From an uncultured Rhodospirillales bacterium (GTDB lineage: Bacteria; Pseudomonadota; Alphaproteobacteria; Acetobacterales; Acetobacteraceae), in contig CAIYSR010000159.1 in assembly GCA_903928895.1 (NCBI GenBank), positions 1 through 35,007 of the forward strand: DNA of 35,007 bases. The letters run 5' to 3'. Positions 25,661 through 32,971 of the stretch are shown piece after piece (positions within the stretch are counted from its first letter, which is position 1; each line of letters opens with the position of its first letter). The notes beneath the pieces were generated by a model. That model saw only the letters and a list, made by a program, of their open reading frames with translations. It did no database searches and was not told the origin of the DNA. The position numbers were made by a program, and so were the translations under genes.

Positions 25661-26230
25661 CGTTTTCCCTCCTGCGTCGTTCGGCGCAATGGTGACCGGA
25701 CAAGCGCTTCGATGCAATCCATCGCCCGAGCCGACATGGCAATCGGGTGAAGGCAGGCAAGGCAATCAAGGCTCCGCCGGCAAAGGGCCGCAGGCCCTTT
25801 GAACCCGCTCCATTCAGCGGCTGGATCAGCGACCTTCAGTTGAAAACACCGATCTTGCTTGCGCCGCAGGCCATCGATCCTGCGATATCGGCACGATCTT
25901 GCCCGTGAGGAAAGAATTGATGGGCTTCGCCCGCCTCCGCACGCGAGATCGCGGGCTTCCAACTGAAGGTCAGTGATCCGGCCGCTTAAATGAATGGGGT
26001 CCAGGGGCCAACGGCCCTTGGCCGGCGGAGCCTGTCTTGTTCGCTTCGCCTTCACCCGATGGCCCTGCCCGAGCCGACAATGCAGGCCCGGGCAGCGAAC
26101 CCGATGACGGCGCCTGCCCGGTCATGTTCAACCACCGCCTGCACCCGGCCCCCCACGCCCCATCCGCCGCCGGCGCCCCAGCCGTCTAGGGGATATCCGA
26201 GGGGGGTGCCCGCATGGTATCGCTGTTACC
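25661..26230. other. Divergent intergenic region, 570 bp, mostly repeat S
   Basis: Apart from repeat S (25738-26067), this gap holds about 77 bp upstream of the minus binding-protein gene and about 160 bp upstream of the plus hydrolase gene. Promoters for both must lie here, but none is obvious. Frames through it (for example 25990-26499 plus) are repeat translations that run into the next gene in another frame. Confidence 0.7.
25738..26067. repeat. Intergenic repeat S, copy 2 (both arms)
   Basis: The left arm (25738-25846) is an inverted, diverged copy of the right arm (25959-26067); about 110 bp separate them. The right part, from 25894, is nearly identical to 1-174. Each arm carries a 9-bp hairpin: 25781-25801 (perfect) and 26001-26021 (one G-T pair). 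The arms differ at a paired position in a way that keeps pairing (A-T in one, C-G in the other). I see no gene or transposase in it. Confidence 0.88.
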
Positions 26231-26233
26231 ATG
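26213..26233 (+). promoter_or_regulatory. Palindrome covering the start codon of the hydrolase gene
   Basis: CATGGTA (26213-26219) pairs perfectly with TACCATG (26227-26233) around a 7-nt loop, and the right arm contains the start codon at 26231. A GAGGGGGG run ends 25 nt upstream of the ATG, too far for normal initiation. It may be an operator or an initiation-blocking hairpin, or chance. Confidence 0.3.
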
Positions 26234-27238
26234 TCCGGTTTTTCCAGCCATGCCTGCCCATCCCGTCGCGGCCTGCTGATCGCCGGCGCGGCAGCCCTCC
26301 TGGCCGGCTGCGCTTCCACCGCGATACCGCCCGGCCCGACGGTCACGGCCCCGGCGATGACGGGCGATGCGTTCGTCATGCGCGACGGAGCGCGGTTGCC
26401 CTTCCGCACCTGGCGGCCCTCCTCGCCGCCGCGGGCTGTCGTGCTGGCGCTGCACGGGTTCAACGACAGTCGCGACGGCTGGGAGATGCCGGCGCCTGAT
26501 TTCGCCGCCGCCGGCATCGCCGTCTATGCGCCGGACCAGCGCGGCTTCGGCGAGGCGCCGGGGCGCGGGGCGTGGCCGGGCAGCGCGGCGCTGGTGAACG
26601 ATGCGGCCGACATGACGCAGGCACTGCGGGCGCGCCATCCGGGGACGAAGCTGATCCTGATGGGCGAGAGCATGGGCGGTTCGGTGCTGATGCTGCTCGC
26701 GACCGGGCCACAACGTCCGGACGTCGACGGCTACGTGCTGCTGGCGCCGGCGGTCTGGGATCGGGGACGGATGAACCCGTTCATGCGCGCCCTGCTCTGG
26801 CTCGCCGGCACGATGGCGCCGGGGCTCCAGTTGAGCGGCCCGCCACCGAGCGTGCGTATCTACGCCACCGACAATGACGACGCGCTGCGCCGGCTCAGCC
26901 GCAATCCGCTGACCATCCTCTCGACCCGGGTCGATGCGGTGCGTGGGCTGGCCGACCTGATGGACGAGGCGCAGGCGGCGGCGGCCAGTTTCACCGCGCC
27001 CGCCCTGTTCCTCTATGGGGCGCGGGACGAGATCGTCCCGGCGGAGGCAACCAAGGCAACATGGTCGGCGCTGCCATCGGGCCGCGTCGGGCTTTATCCC
27101 AACGGATGGCACATGCTGCTGCGCGACCTCGGCCGCGCCTCGCCGATCGGCGACACGATCGCCTGGATCGACAACCGCACCGCGCCGCTGCCGTCGGGGG
27201 CGGAGGCGAACGCAAGGACCTGGCTGACCGCAGGATAA
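26231..27238 (+). CDS. Alpha/beta-hydrolase lipoprotein (monoacylglycerol lipase-like)
   Basis: A 335-residue hydrolase of the lysophospholipase/monoacylglycerol lipase type. The signal has RRG, a hydrophobic stretch and a lipobox LAGC with Cys27, so it should be a membrane-anchored lipoprotein. The fold is shown by LALHGFNDSRDGW (HG oxyanion motif), YAPDQRGFGEAPGRG, the nucleophile elbow GESMGG, LFLYGARDEIVPAEAT (acid) and NGWHMLLRDL (catalytic His). The start follows a palindrome and has no close Shine-Dalgarno. It converges on the PLP enzyme gene. The substrate is probably a lipid or ester (inference). Confidence 0.9.
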   Translation: MSGFSSHACPSRRGLLIAGAAALLAGCASTAIPPGPTVTAPAMTGDAFVMRDGARLPFRTWRPSSPPRAVVLALHGFNDSRDGWEMPAPDFAAAGIAVYAPDQRGFGEAPGRGAWPGSAALVNDAADMTQALRARHPGTKLILMGESMGGSVLMLLATGPQRPDVDGYVLLAPAVWDRGRMNPFMRALLWLAGTMAPGLQLSGPPPSVRIYATDNDDALRRLSRNPLTILSTRVDAVRGLADLMDEAQAAAASFTAPALFLYGARDEIVPAEATKATWSALPSGRVGLYPNGWHMLLRDLGRASPIGDTIAWIDNRTAPLPSGAEANARTWLTAG

Positions 27239-27326
27239 CCCCGGCGGCGCCGCCACCGCCCCGCTTCGTCTCCCATTCAGCCCGTCTCAACAAGGTCGGC
27301 GCCGATGCGACGACGACCGCGAAAAT

Positions 27327-28622
27327 TCATCCGTTCAGCACCGAGCGGATCGCATCCTCCATGATCGCCAGCCCGCGATCGATTTCCGCCTCGGTCGTCG
27401 TCAACGGCGGCGCCACCCGCCACACCGCCGACATCGCCCCCGCGCTGGTCGACCCCGCCACATTCATCGACAGCCCCAACTCCATCGCCTTCATCGAAAT
27501 CGCCCGCCCCGTCACCCCATCCGGCTCCTTGGAGTGCCGATCCTTCACGATCTCCACCCCCAGCAGCAGCCCCATCCCCCGCACATCGCCGATGCACTCA
27601 TAGCGCTGCTGCAAAGTCTCCAGCCCAGCCCGCAGCCGCGCCCCGATCCGCTGCGCGCGCGCGCCCAGATTGTCCTCCTCCATCACCGAAATCATCGCCA
27701 GCCCCACCTCCGCCGGCAACGGATCGGACACATGGGAGGTCACATGAACAAACCCCTTCTCGCGGCAATCCGCCTCGATCGCATCGGACGTGATCGTCGC
27801 CGCCAGCGCCGTCCCCCCACCCAGCGCCTTGGACAACGTCAGGAAATCCGGCACCACGCCCAGCGTCTCGAAGGCGAAATTGGTCCCCAGCCGCCCGAAC
27901 GAGGTCTGCGCCTCATCCAGGATCAGCTTCATCCCGCGCTCCGCGGCCTTCTGCTTCAGCTTCGGAAAATACCCCGCCGGCGGCACAATCATCCCCGCCG
28001 TGCTCAGGATCGGCTCGGCAATCACCGCCGCCCCCGCCCCCGAGGACTGCGCATCCACCATCTCGAAGCCCACATCCATGCACGTCGTATCGCACGTCCC
28101 CGCACAATGCCGGATCGGACAGCGATACGCATTCGGCGCCGGTATCGCCATCGTCCCCGGCATCGACGGCCCATACCCCCGCCGCGCCCCCCCCGTATAC
28201 GTCGAAGCCGCCGCCCCCGCCGTCACCCCATGCCACGACCCCGACAACCCCACCACCTCGAACCCACCGGTCGTCAGCTTCGCCATCCGCAGCGCCGCCT
28301 CGTTCGCCTCCCCCCCGGTCGAGAGAAACATCGACCGCTGCAACCCCTCCGGCAGCAACCCCGCCAACCGCCGCGCCAACTCCACCACCGCCGGGCTCAA
28401 CATCCCCGAATACAAATGCAACGACCCCTCGCACGCCCGCCGGATCGCCTCCACGATCCGCGGATGATTATGCCCGATCGTCGCGCACATCTGCCCCGAC
28501 GTGAAATCCAACATCTCCCGCCCCTGGTCGTCCCACAGCAGCGTCCCCCGCGCCTTGACAATCAGCCGCTCCACGAATGGCATCCCGTAGTGGATCAAAT
28601 GACGGTCAAATGCATCGGACAT
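27327..28622 (-). CDS. Class III PLP enzyme, 2,2-dialkylglycine decarboxylase-like
   Basis: A 431-residue fold-type I PLP enzyme, close in length and motifs to 2,2-dialkylglycine decarboxylase, which couples decarboxylation of dialkylglycines such as 2-aminoisobutyrate to transamination of pyruvate. Shared features are FTSGQM (Gln44), STGGEANEAA, GSWHG (Trp130), IAEPILSTAG, LILDEAQT (Asp236), TLSKALGGG with the PLP lysine Lys265, HVSDPLPA, GDVRGMGLLLGVEIVKDR and WRVAPPL (Arg402). A four-cysteine insert (Cys168, 173, 177, 181) is not in the Burkholderia enzyme as I recall it. GGGAGG precedes the ATG. It is divergent from the D-carbamoylase operon across 97 bp. An ordinary omega-type aminotransferase is the alternative. 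Confidence 0.85.
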   Translation of the reverse strand: MSDAFDRHLIHYGMPFVERLIVKARGTLLWDDQGREMLDFTSGQMCATIGHNHPRIVEAIRRACEGSLHLYSGMLSPAVVELARRLAGLLPEGLQRSMFLSTGGEANEAALRMAKLTTGGFEVVGLSGSWHGVTAGAAASTYTGGARRGYGPSMPGTMAIPAPNAYRCPIRHCAGTCDTTCMDVGFEMVDAQSSGAGAAVIAEPILSTAGMIVPPAGYFPKLKQKAAERGMKLILDEAQTSFGRLGTNFAFETLGVVPDFLTLSKALGGGTALAATITSDAIEADCREKGFVHVTSHVSDPLPAEVGLAMISVMEEDNLGARAQRIGARLRAGLETLQQRYECIGDVRGMGLLLGVEIVKDRHSKEPDGVTGRAISMKAMELGLSMNVAGSTSAGAMSAVWRVAPPLTTTEAEIDRGLAIMEDAIRSVLNG

Positions 28623-28719
28623 CGGCGTGCCTCCCTCGAAAACCGGAGCCTACTCCACCAACCCGCCTTGCAACCACCCACCGCCCCGCGCCACCCTGCC
28701 CCCAACAGGAGTCCCGCCC
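28623..28719. promoter_or_regulatory. Shared divergent promoter region, D-amino-acid cluster
   Basis: Only 97 bp separate the PLP enzyme (minus) from the D-carbamoylase (plus). It contains both ribosome-binding sites (GGGAGG for the minus gene, ACAGGAGT for the plus gene), and promoters for both must lie here. Such close divergence suggests joint control. I see no clear -35/-10 pair or palindrome, and no regulator gene is adjacent. Confidence 0.5.
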
Positions 28720-29661
28720 ATGCCCCGCATCCTCACCGTCGGCGTCGCCCAGATGGGCCCCATCCCCCGCAGCCAGTCCCGCCCCGAAACCCTCGCCCGC
28801 CTCATCGCCATGCTCGAGGACGCCGCCCGCATGGGCTCCGATCTCGTCTGCTTCACCGAAGCCGCCCTCACCGCCTTCTTCCCCCACTGGACCATCGAGG
28901 CCGACCAGGAACTCGACACCTACTTCGACACCGCCGTCCCCGGCCCCAGCACCCAGGCCCTGTTCGACGCGGCCAAACGCCTGCGCATCGGCTTCCACCT
29001 CGGCTACGCCGAAATCGCCATCGAGGACGGCCGCAAGCGCCGCTTCAACACCTCCATCCTGGTCGGCAAGGACGGCGAGATCATCGGCAAGTACCGCAAG
29101 ATCCACCTGCCGGGCTACGACGCCCCCCGCCCCAGCGAGCCCTTCCAGAACCTGGAGAAAATGTATTTCGAAGTCGGCAACCTCGGCTTCCCCGTCTGGA
29201 ACGCCTTCGGCGGCCGCATCGGCATGATGGTCTGCAATGACCGCCGCTGGCCCGAATCCTACCGCGTCATGGGCCTCCAGGGCGTCGAAATGATCCTCCT
29301 CGGCTACAACACTCCCGTCCACAACCCGGCCATGCCCGAGACCGACGACCTCGGCAATTTCCACAACCACCTCGTCATGCAATCCGGCGCCTACCAGAAC
29401 GGCACCTTCGTCGTCGCCGCCGCCAAAGCCGGCGTGGAAGAGGGGGTGGACCAGATCGGCCAATCCTGCATCATCGCCCCGTCCGGCGAACTCATCACCC
29501 AGTGCAGCACCCTGGGCGACGAACTCCAGGTCGCCCGCTGCGACCTCGACCTCTGCAACAGCTACAAATCCTCGATCTTCAACTTCGCCCGCCACCGCCG
29601 CCCGGAACACTACGGCCTCATCACCGAGCGCACCGGCGCCGGCCCCGTCCTCGGCCGCTGA
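28720..29661 (+). CDS. N-carbamoyl-D-amino acid hydrolase (carbon-nitrogen hydrolase)
   Basis: A 313-residue nitrilase-superfamily enzyme matching the D-carbamoylase group. These hydrolyse N-carbamoyl-D-amino acids to D-amino acid, CO2 and ammonia. The catalytic triad falls at the positions known from the Agrobacterium enzyme: Glu47 (CFTEAAL), Lys127 (YRKIHLPG) and Cys172 (MVCNDRRWPE). Other matching parts are RRFNTSILV, ETDDLGNFHNHLVMQ and the C-terminal FNFARHRRPEHYGLI. The start at 28720 has ACAGGAGT upstream. The protein has no signal and should be cytoplasmic. It is 17 nt ahead of the D-aminopeptidase gene. No hydantoinase gene is in the window, so its substrate supply is open. Confidence 0.92.
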   Translation: MPRILTVGVAQMGPIPRSQSRPETLARLIAMLEDAARMGSDLVCFTEAALTAFFPHWTIEADQELDTYFDTAVPGPSTQALFDAAKRLRIGFHLGYAEIAIEDGRKRRFNTSILVGKDGEIIGKYRKIHLPGYDAPRPSEPFQNLEKMYFEVGNLGFPVWNAFGGRIGMMVCNDRRWPESYRVMGLQGVEMILLGYNTPVHNPAMPETDDLGNFHNHLVMQSGAYQNGTFVVAAAKAGVEEGVDQIGQSCIIAPSGELITQCSTLGDELQVARCDLDLCNSYKSSIFNFARHRRPEHYGLITERTGAGPVLGR

Positions 29662-29678
29662 CCCACAGGAGCGCCCCC

Positions 29679-31220
29679 ATGACCCTCACCACTACGATCG
29701 ACCGCCTCTTCGCCCAGTACAACCGGCCGGACAGCCCCGGCGCCGCCGTCGGTGTCACCCGCCACGGCAAACTCATCCACGAAGCCTGTTACGGCATGGC
29801 CGACCTCGCCCACGCCATCCCCATCGACCGCCACTCCCTCATCCGCATCGGCTCCCAGTCCAAACAATTCACCGTCCTCCTCGCCCTCCTCCTCGAAGCC
29901 GAGGGCAAACTGGACATGAACGCCGAAGTCCACACCTACCTCCCCTGGCTCCCAAAATATCCCCACCCCATCACTCTCTGGCATCTCGCCACCAACACAT
30001 CGGGGATGCGCGACTTCCTCGAAATGATGGTGTGGAACGGCCTGCCGCTGCACGCCTCGTCCGACCGCCAACTCGCCCGCGACATCATCGCCAACTACCC
30101 CGAGGTCAACTACGTCCCGGGCAGCCAGATGCTCTACTCCAACACCGGCTTCTTCCTCCTCTCCGAAATCGTCGAACAAGTCTCCGGCCGGACCTTCAAC
30201 GAACTCCTCCGCGCCCGCATCACCAGCCGCGCCAACATGCCGGACACGCTGCTCATCCCGCGTGACGCCGAAATCCACCCCCGCCTGGTCGCCATGCACC
30301 AGCAAGGCCCCACCGGCTGGGAAACCGTGCGCTGGGGCTTCCCCCTCGGCGGCGAAGGCGGCATGGCCTCCACCCTCACCGACATGCTCGCCTGGCAAGC
30401 CACCCTCGCCGCCCCCCCCGCCGACTGGGCCCCCCACCTCGCCTGCATGACCGCGCCGCTCCACTACACCAACGGCACCGAAACCCTCTATCGCGCCGGC
30501 CTCGTCGTCGATCGCTACCGCGGCGCCCTCGGCATCGGCCACGGCGGCGGCGTCGCCGGCGGCAAATCCGAATCCATCCGCTTCCCCGAGCACGGCCTCG
30601 GCATCGTCATCCTCGGCAACCTCGCCGAAATGAACCCCTTCGCCCTCGCCCGCCGCATCGCCGACGCGGCCCTCGACCTCCCTCCCCCGCCCCCGCCCGA
30701 AGCCGCCGCCGCCCTCTGCGCCGCCCCCGGCCTCTACCGCGAACCCGCCACCGGCGAAGTCTTCGCCCTCTCCGCCCGCAACCATGCCCCCCTCTTCACC
30801 ACCTCCGGCGGCGCCACCTCGCTCGACGAAATCGCTCCCAACCGCTTCGCCCCCGAACGCCCCACCCAGCACCTCGAATTCACCCTCACCCCCACCGGCA
30901 CCATCACCGCCACCTTCTGCGGCGCCCCCACCACCTACCACCGCATCACCCCCCCGGCTGCCCCCCCACGCGACCTCTCCGGCCCCTACGCCAACCGCGC
31001 CCTCGGCCTCGACGTCACCATCGACGGCCCTTCCATGCTCATCCGCACCAACATCGGCGCGCTCCGCACCCGACTCTCCTGGGCCGATACCGACCTCCTC
31101 CTCGTCCACCCCGCCAACCCCACCGACCCCCGCGCCTTCATCGGCACCCTTCTCCTCACCCCATCCGGCCTCACCCTCACCACCGACCGCACCAAATCCC
31201 TCACCTTCGCCCCGGCCTGA
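29679..31220 (+). CDS. D-aminopeptidase-like serine hydrolase (family S12)
   Basis: A 513-residue penicillin-recognising serine hydrolase resembling the Ochrobactrum D-aminopeptidase, which removes N-terminal D-residues from peptides and amides. The three active-site elements are SQSK (Ser59, Lys62), YSN (Tyr153, Asn155) and HGG (His288, Gly290). After about residue 335 come the two smaller beta domains typical of that enzyme, whose total length is about 520. No signal peptide is seen, so it is cytoplasmic. CAGGAG precedes the ATG. It is certainly co-transcribed with the D-carbamoylase. A generic beta-lactamase-like esterase is the alternative, but length and domain plan favour the D-aminopeptidase. 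Confidence 0.85.
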   Translation: MTLTTTIDRLFAQYNRPDSPGAAVGVTRHGKLIHEACYGMADLAHAIPIDRHSLIRIGSQSKQFTVLLALLLEAEGKLDMNAEVHTYLPWLPKYPHPITLWHLATNTSGMRDFLEMMVWNGLPLHASSDRQLARDIIANYPEVNYVPGSQMLYSNTGFFLLSEIVEQVSGRTFNELLRARITSRANMPDTLLIPRDAEIHPRLVAMHQQGPTGWETVRWGFPLGGEGGMASTLTDMLAWQATLAAPPADWAPHLACMTAPLHYTNGTETLYRAGLVVDRYRGALGIGHGGGVAGGKSESIRFPEHGLGIVILGNLAEMNPFALARRIADAALDLPPPPPPEAAAALCAAPGLYREPATGEVFALSARNHAPLFTTSGGATSLDEIAPNRFAPERPTQHLEFTLTPTGTITATFCGAPTTYHRITPPAAPPRDLSGPYANRALGLDVTIDGPSMLIRTNIGALRTRLSWADTDLLLVHPANPTDPRAFIGTLLLTPSGLTLTTDRTKSLTFAPA

Positions 31221-31272
31221 TGGCGAACGCCAAGCGGCAGCATCCCGAAGCAATCATGCCATAAGCAGGCGC

Positions 31273-32712
31273 ATGAGCATGCGCCGGTCCCTCCTCGCCG
31301 CCGTCTCCGGCCGCTTCGCCGGCGTCGCCCTGCAAGTGCTCGGCGCCCTGGTGATCGCCCGCCTGCTCGCCCCCGCCGAATTCGGCCTCTTCGGCATCGC
31401 CAGCTCCGTCATCGCCATCTCCGGCAGCCTGCGCGAATTCGGCGTCACCTCCTACCTCATCCGCCTCGACACCATCGACCGCACCGCCCTCGGCCGCGCG
31501 CTCGCCTTCACCATGTCGGTCTCGCTCGCCGCCGGCGCGGTCATCTTCCTCGCCCGCCACGCCATCGCCGCCTTCTTCCACGCCCCCGAACTGGCCCCCC
31601 TCATCGCCGTGCTCTGCCTCAACTTCGCCCTCGTCCCGCCCAGCATCGGCGCCACCGCGGTCATGCACCGCCACCTCCGCTTCGGCGCCCTCAACCTGAT
31701 GCAGCTCGGCACCACACTCCTCACCATCGCCGCCACCCTGGCCATGGCAGCCAGCGGCCTCGGCCCGCTCAGCCTCGCACTCGGCCAGGTCCTGCAAGCC
31801 GCCCTCCTGCTGACCGCCCTGGCCCTGTGGGACTGGCGCAGCGTCCTCGTCCTGCCGGTGTTCACCGGCATGGGCGCGATGATCCGCTTCGGCTCCTTCG
31901 CCGCCCTGGCGAGCCTGGCCAACGAACTCGGCGGCTACGTCACCTCCCTCATCCTCGGCCGCCTGCTCGGCCCCGCCGCCGTCGGGCTCTACGATCGCGG
32001 CAACGGCCTCTTCGTTTCACTCGCCAACGATGTCGTCGGCGCCATCGGCCACGTCCTCTTCGTCGGCCTCAGCCGCCTGCGCGACGACGCCGCCGCCTTC
32101 ACCCGCCTGCTGCTGCACGCCCTGCGCAACCTCACCGCCATCGCCTGGCCCGGCTTCCTGCTGATCGCCACCCTCGCCCATCCCCTGATGGCGGTCATGT
32201 TCGGCCCCGCCTGGCAGGCCTCGGTGCCGGTGCTGCAAATCCTCTGCCTCAGCGGCCTGCTCACCTCCGGCACCCTGCTCTATTACCACAGCATCGTCGC
32301 CATCGGCGCCACCGGCCGCATCCTCGCCATCGAACTCGCCGGCCAAGGCACCCGCGTCCTCGCAATCCTCGCCCTCGCCGGCTTCGGCATCATCGGCGCC
32401 GCCTGGGCCTCGGTGCTCGCAATGGCCGCGCTCCTGCTGCTCTACCTCGCCGCCATGCGCCGCACCCTCCACACACGCCGCCGCGACATCCTCCCCATCT
32501 ACGCCGAATCCCTCGCAATTGCCCTCGTCACCGCAACCCCCGCCGGCCTGCTGATGCTCCTCGCCCCCCCGGGCCTGCCCGATATCATCCTGCTCGCCCT
32601 CGGCGGCACACTCGGCCTCGTCACCTGGCTCGGCACCATCCTCGCAACCAGCCACCCCCTCGCCGGCGAACTGCGCAGCGCGGTCGGACAGATCAAAGTC
32701 AAGCTCAAGTAA
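31273..32712 (+). CDS. Wzx-like polysaccharide flippase (MOP superfamily)
   Basis: A 479-residue multi-spanning membrane protein of the polysaccharide transporter type, which flips lipid-linked oligosaccharides. It opens RRSLLAAVSGRFAGVALQVLG then LLAPAEFGLFGIAS, typical of the family. It continues with many hydrophobic helices, MHRHLRFGALNLMQL and a LLGPAAVGLYDRGNGLF repeat-like segment at the second half. It starts at 31273 or at the ATG two codons later, with only a poor AGG upstream. It lies 52 nt after the D-aminopeptidase on the same strand. No glycosyltransferase is near, so its link to the cluster is unclear; it may simply be downstream. Confidence 0.88.
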   Translation: MSMRRSLLAAVSGRFAGVALQVLGALVIARLLAPAEFGLFGIASSVIAISGSLREFGVTSYLIRLDTIDRTALGRALAFTMSVSLAAGAVIFLARHAIAAFFHAPELAPLIAVLCLNFALVPPSIGATAVMHRHLRFGALNLMQLGTTLLTIAATLAMAASGLGPLSLALGQVLQAALLLTALALWDWRSVLVLPVFTGMGAMIRFGSFAALASLANELGGYVTSLILGRLLGPAAVGLYDRGNGLFVSLANDVVGAIGHVLFVGLSRLRDDAAAFTRLLLHALRNLTAIAWPGFLLIATLAHPLMAVMFGPAWQASVPVLQILCLSGLLTSGTLLYYHSIVAIGATGRILAIELAGQGTRVLAILALAGFGIIGAAWASVLAMAALLLLYLAAMRRTLHTRRRDILPIYAESLAIALVTATPAGLLMLLAPPGLPDIILLALGGTLGLVTWLGTILATSHPLAGELRSAVGQIKVKLK

Positions 32713-32726
32713 AGTGGCAGGGAAGC

Positions 32727-32750
32727 GCTTCTTTTTTGAAAAAAAGAAGC
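32727..32750 (+). terminator. AT-rich hairpin, left member of pair 2
   Basis: The hairpin core is identical to 23895-23918 and is preceded by the same GGCAGGGAAGC. It lies 14 nt after the flippase stop. Its position suggests a transcription end or 3' stabiliser for the flippase mRNA. Confidence 0.6.
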
Positions 32751-32935
32751 AAAAAACTTTTATCCGTGCTCGCGGCTGAAGCAACAACCTTCAGCCGCGG
32801 GGGAGCGGCGAAGCCGTCAATCCATCGCCCCACCCACGATCGCGCCAGGATCGAAGGATCAATGCCTGCGGCGCAAGAAAGCCGTTCCCAACCGAAGGCC
32901 AGCGCCCCAGCCGCAAGCACAGATCAAGTTTTTTT

Positions 32936-32961
32936 GCTTCTTTTTTTCCAAAAAAAGAAGC
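32936..32961 (-). terminator. AT-rich hairpin, right member of pair 2
   Basis: GCTTCTTTTTTT pairs with AAAAAAAGAAGC, 10 nt beyond the stop of the minus-strand binding protein. It is the counterpart of 24147-24172 in the same position after the paralogous gene. Confidence 0.6.
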
Positions 32962-32971
32962 GCTTCCTACC

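Larger units (their letters stand above)
32713..32971. other. Convergent intergenic region with inverted hairpin pair 2
   Basis: A 259-bp gap without genes. It holds an AT-rich hairpin (32727-32750), a perfect 11-bp GC-rich hairpin (32771-32781 with 32789-32799, loop CAACAAC) and the inverted AT-rich hairpin (32936-32961). The middle sequence differs from that of pair 1, so repeat R is absent here. Confidence 0.85.
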
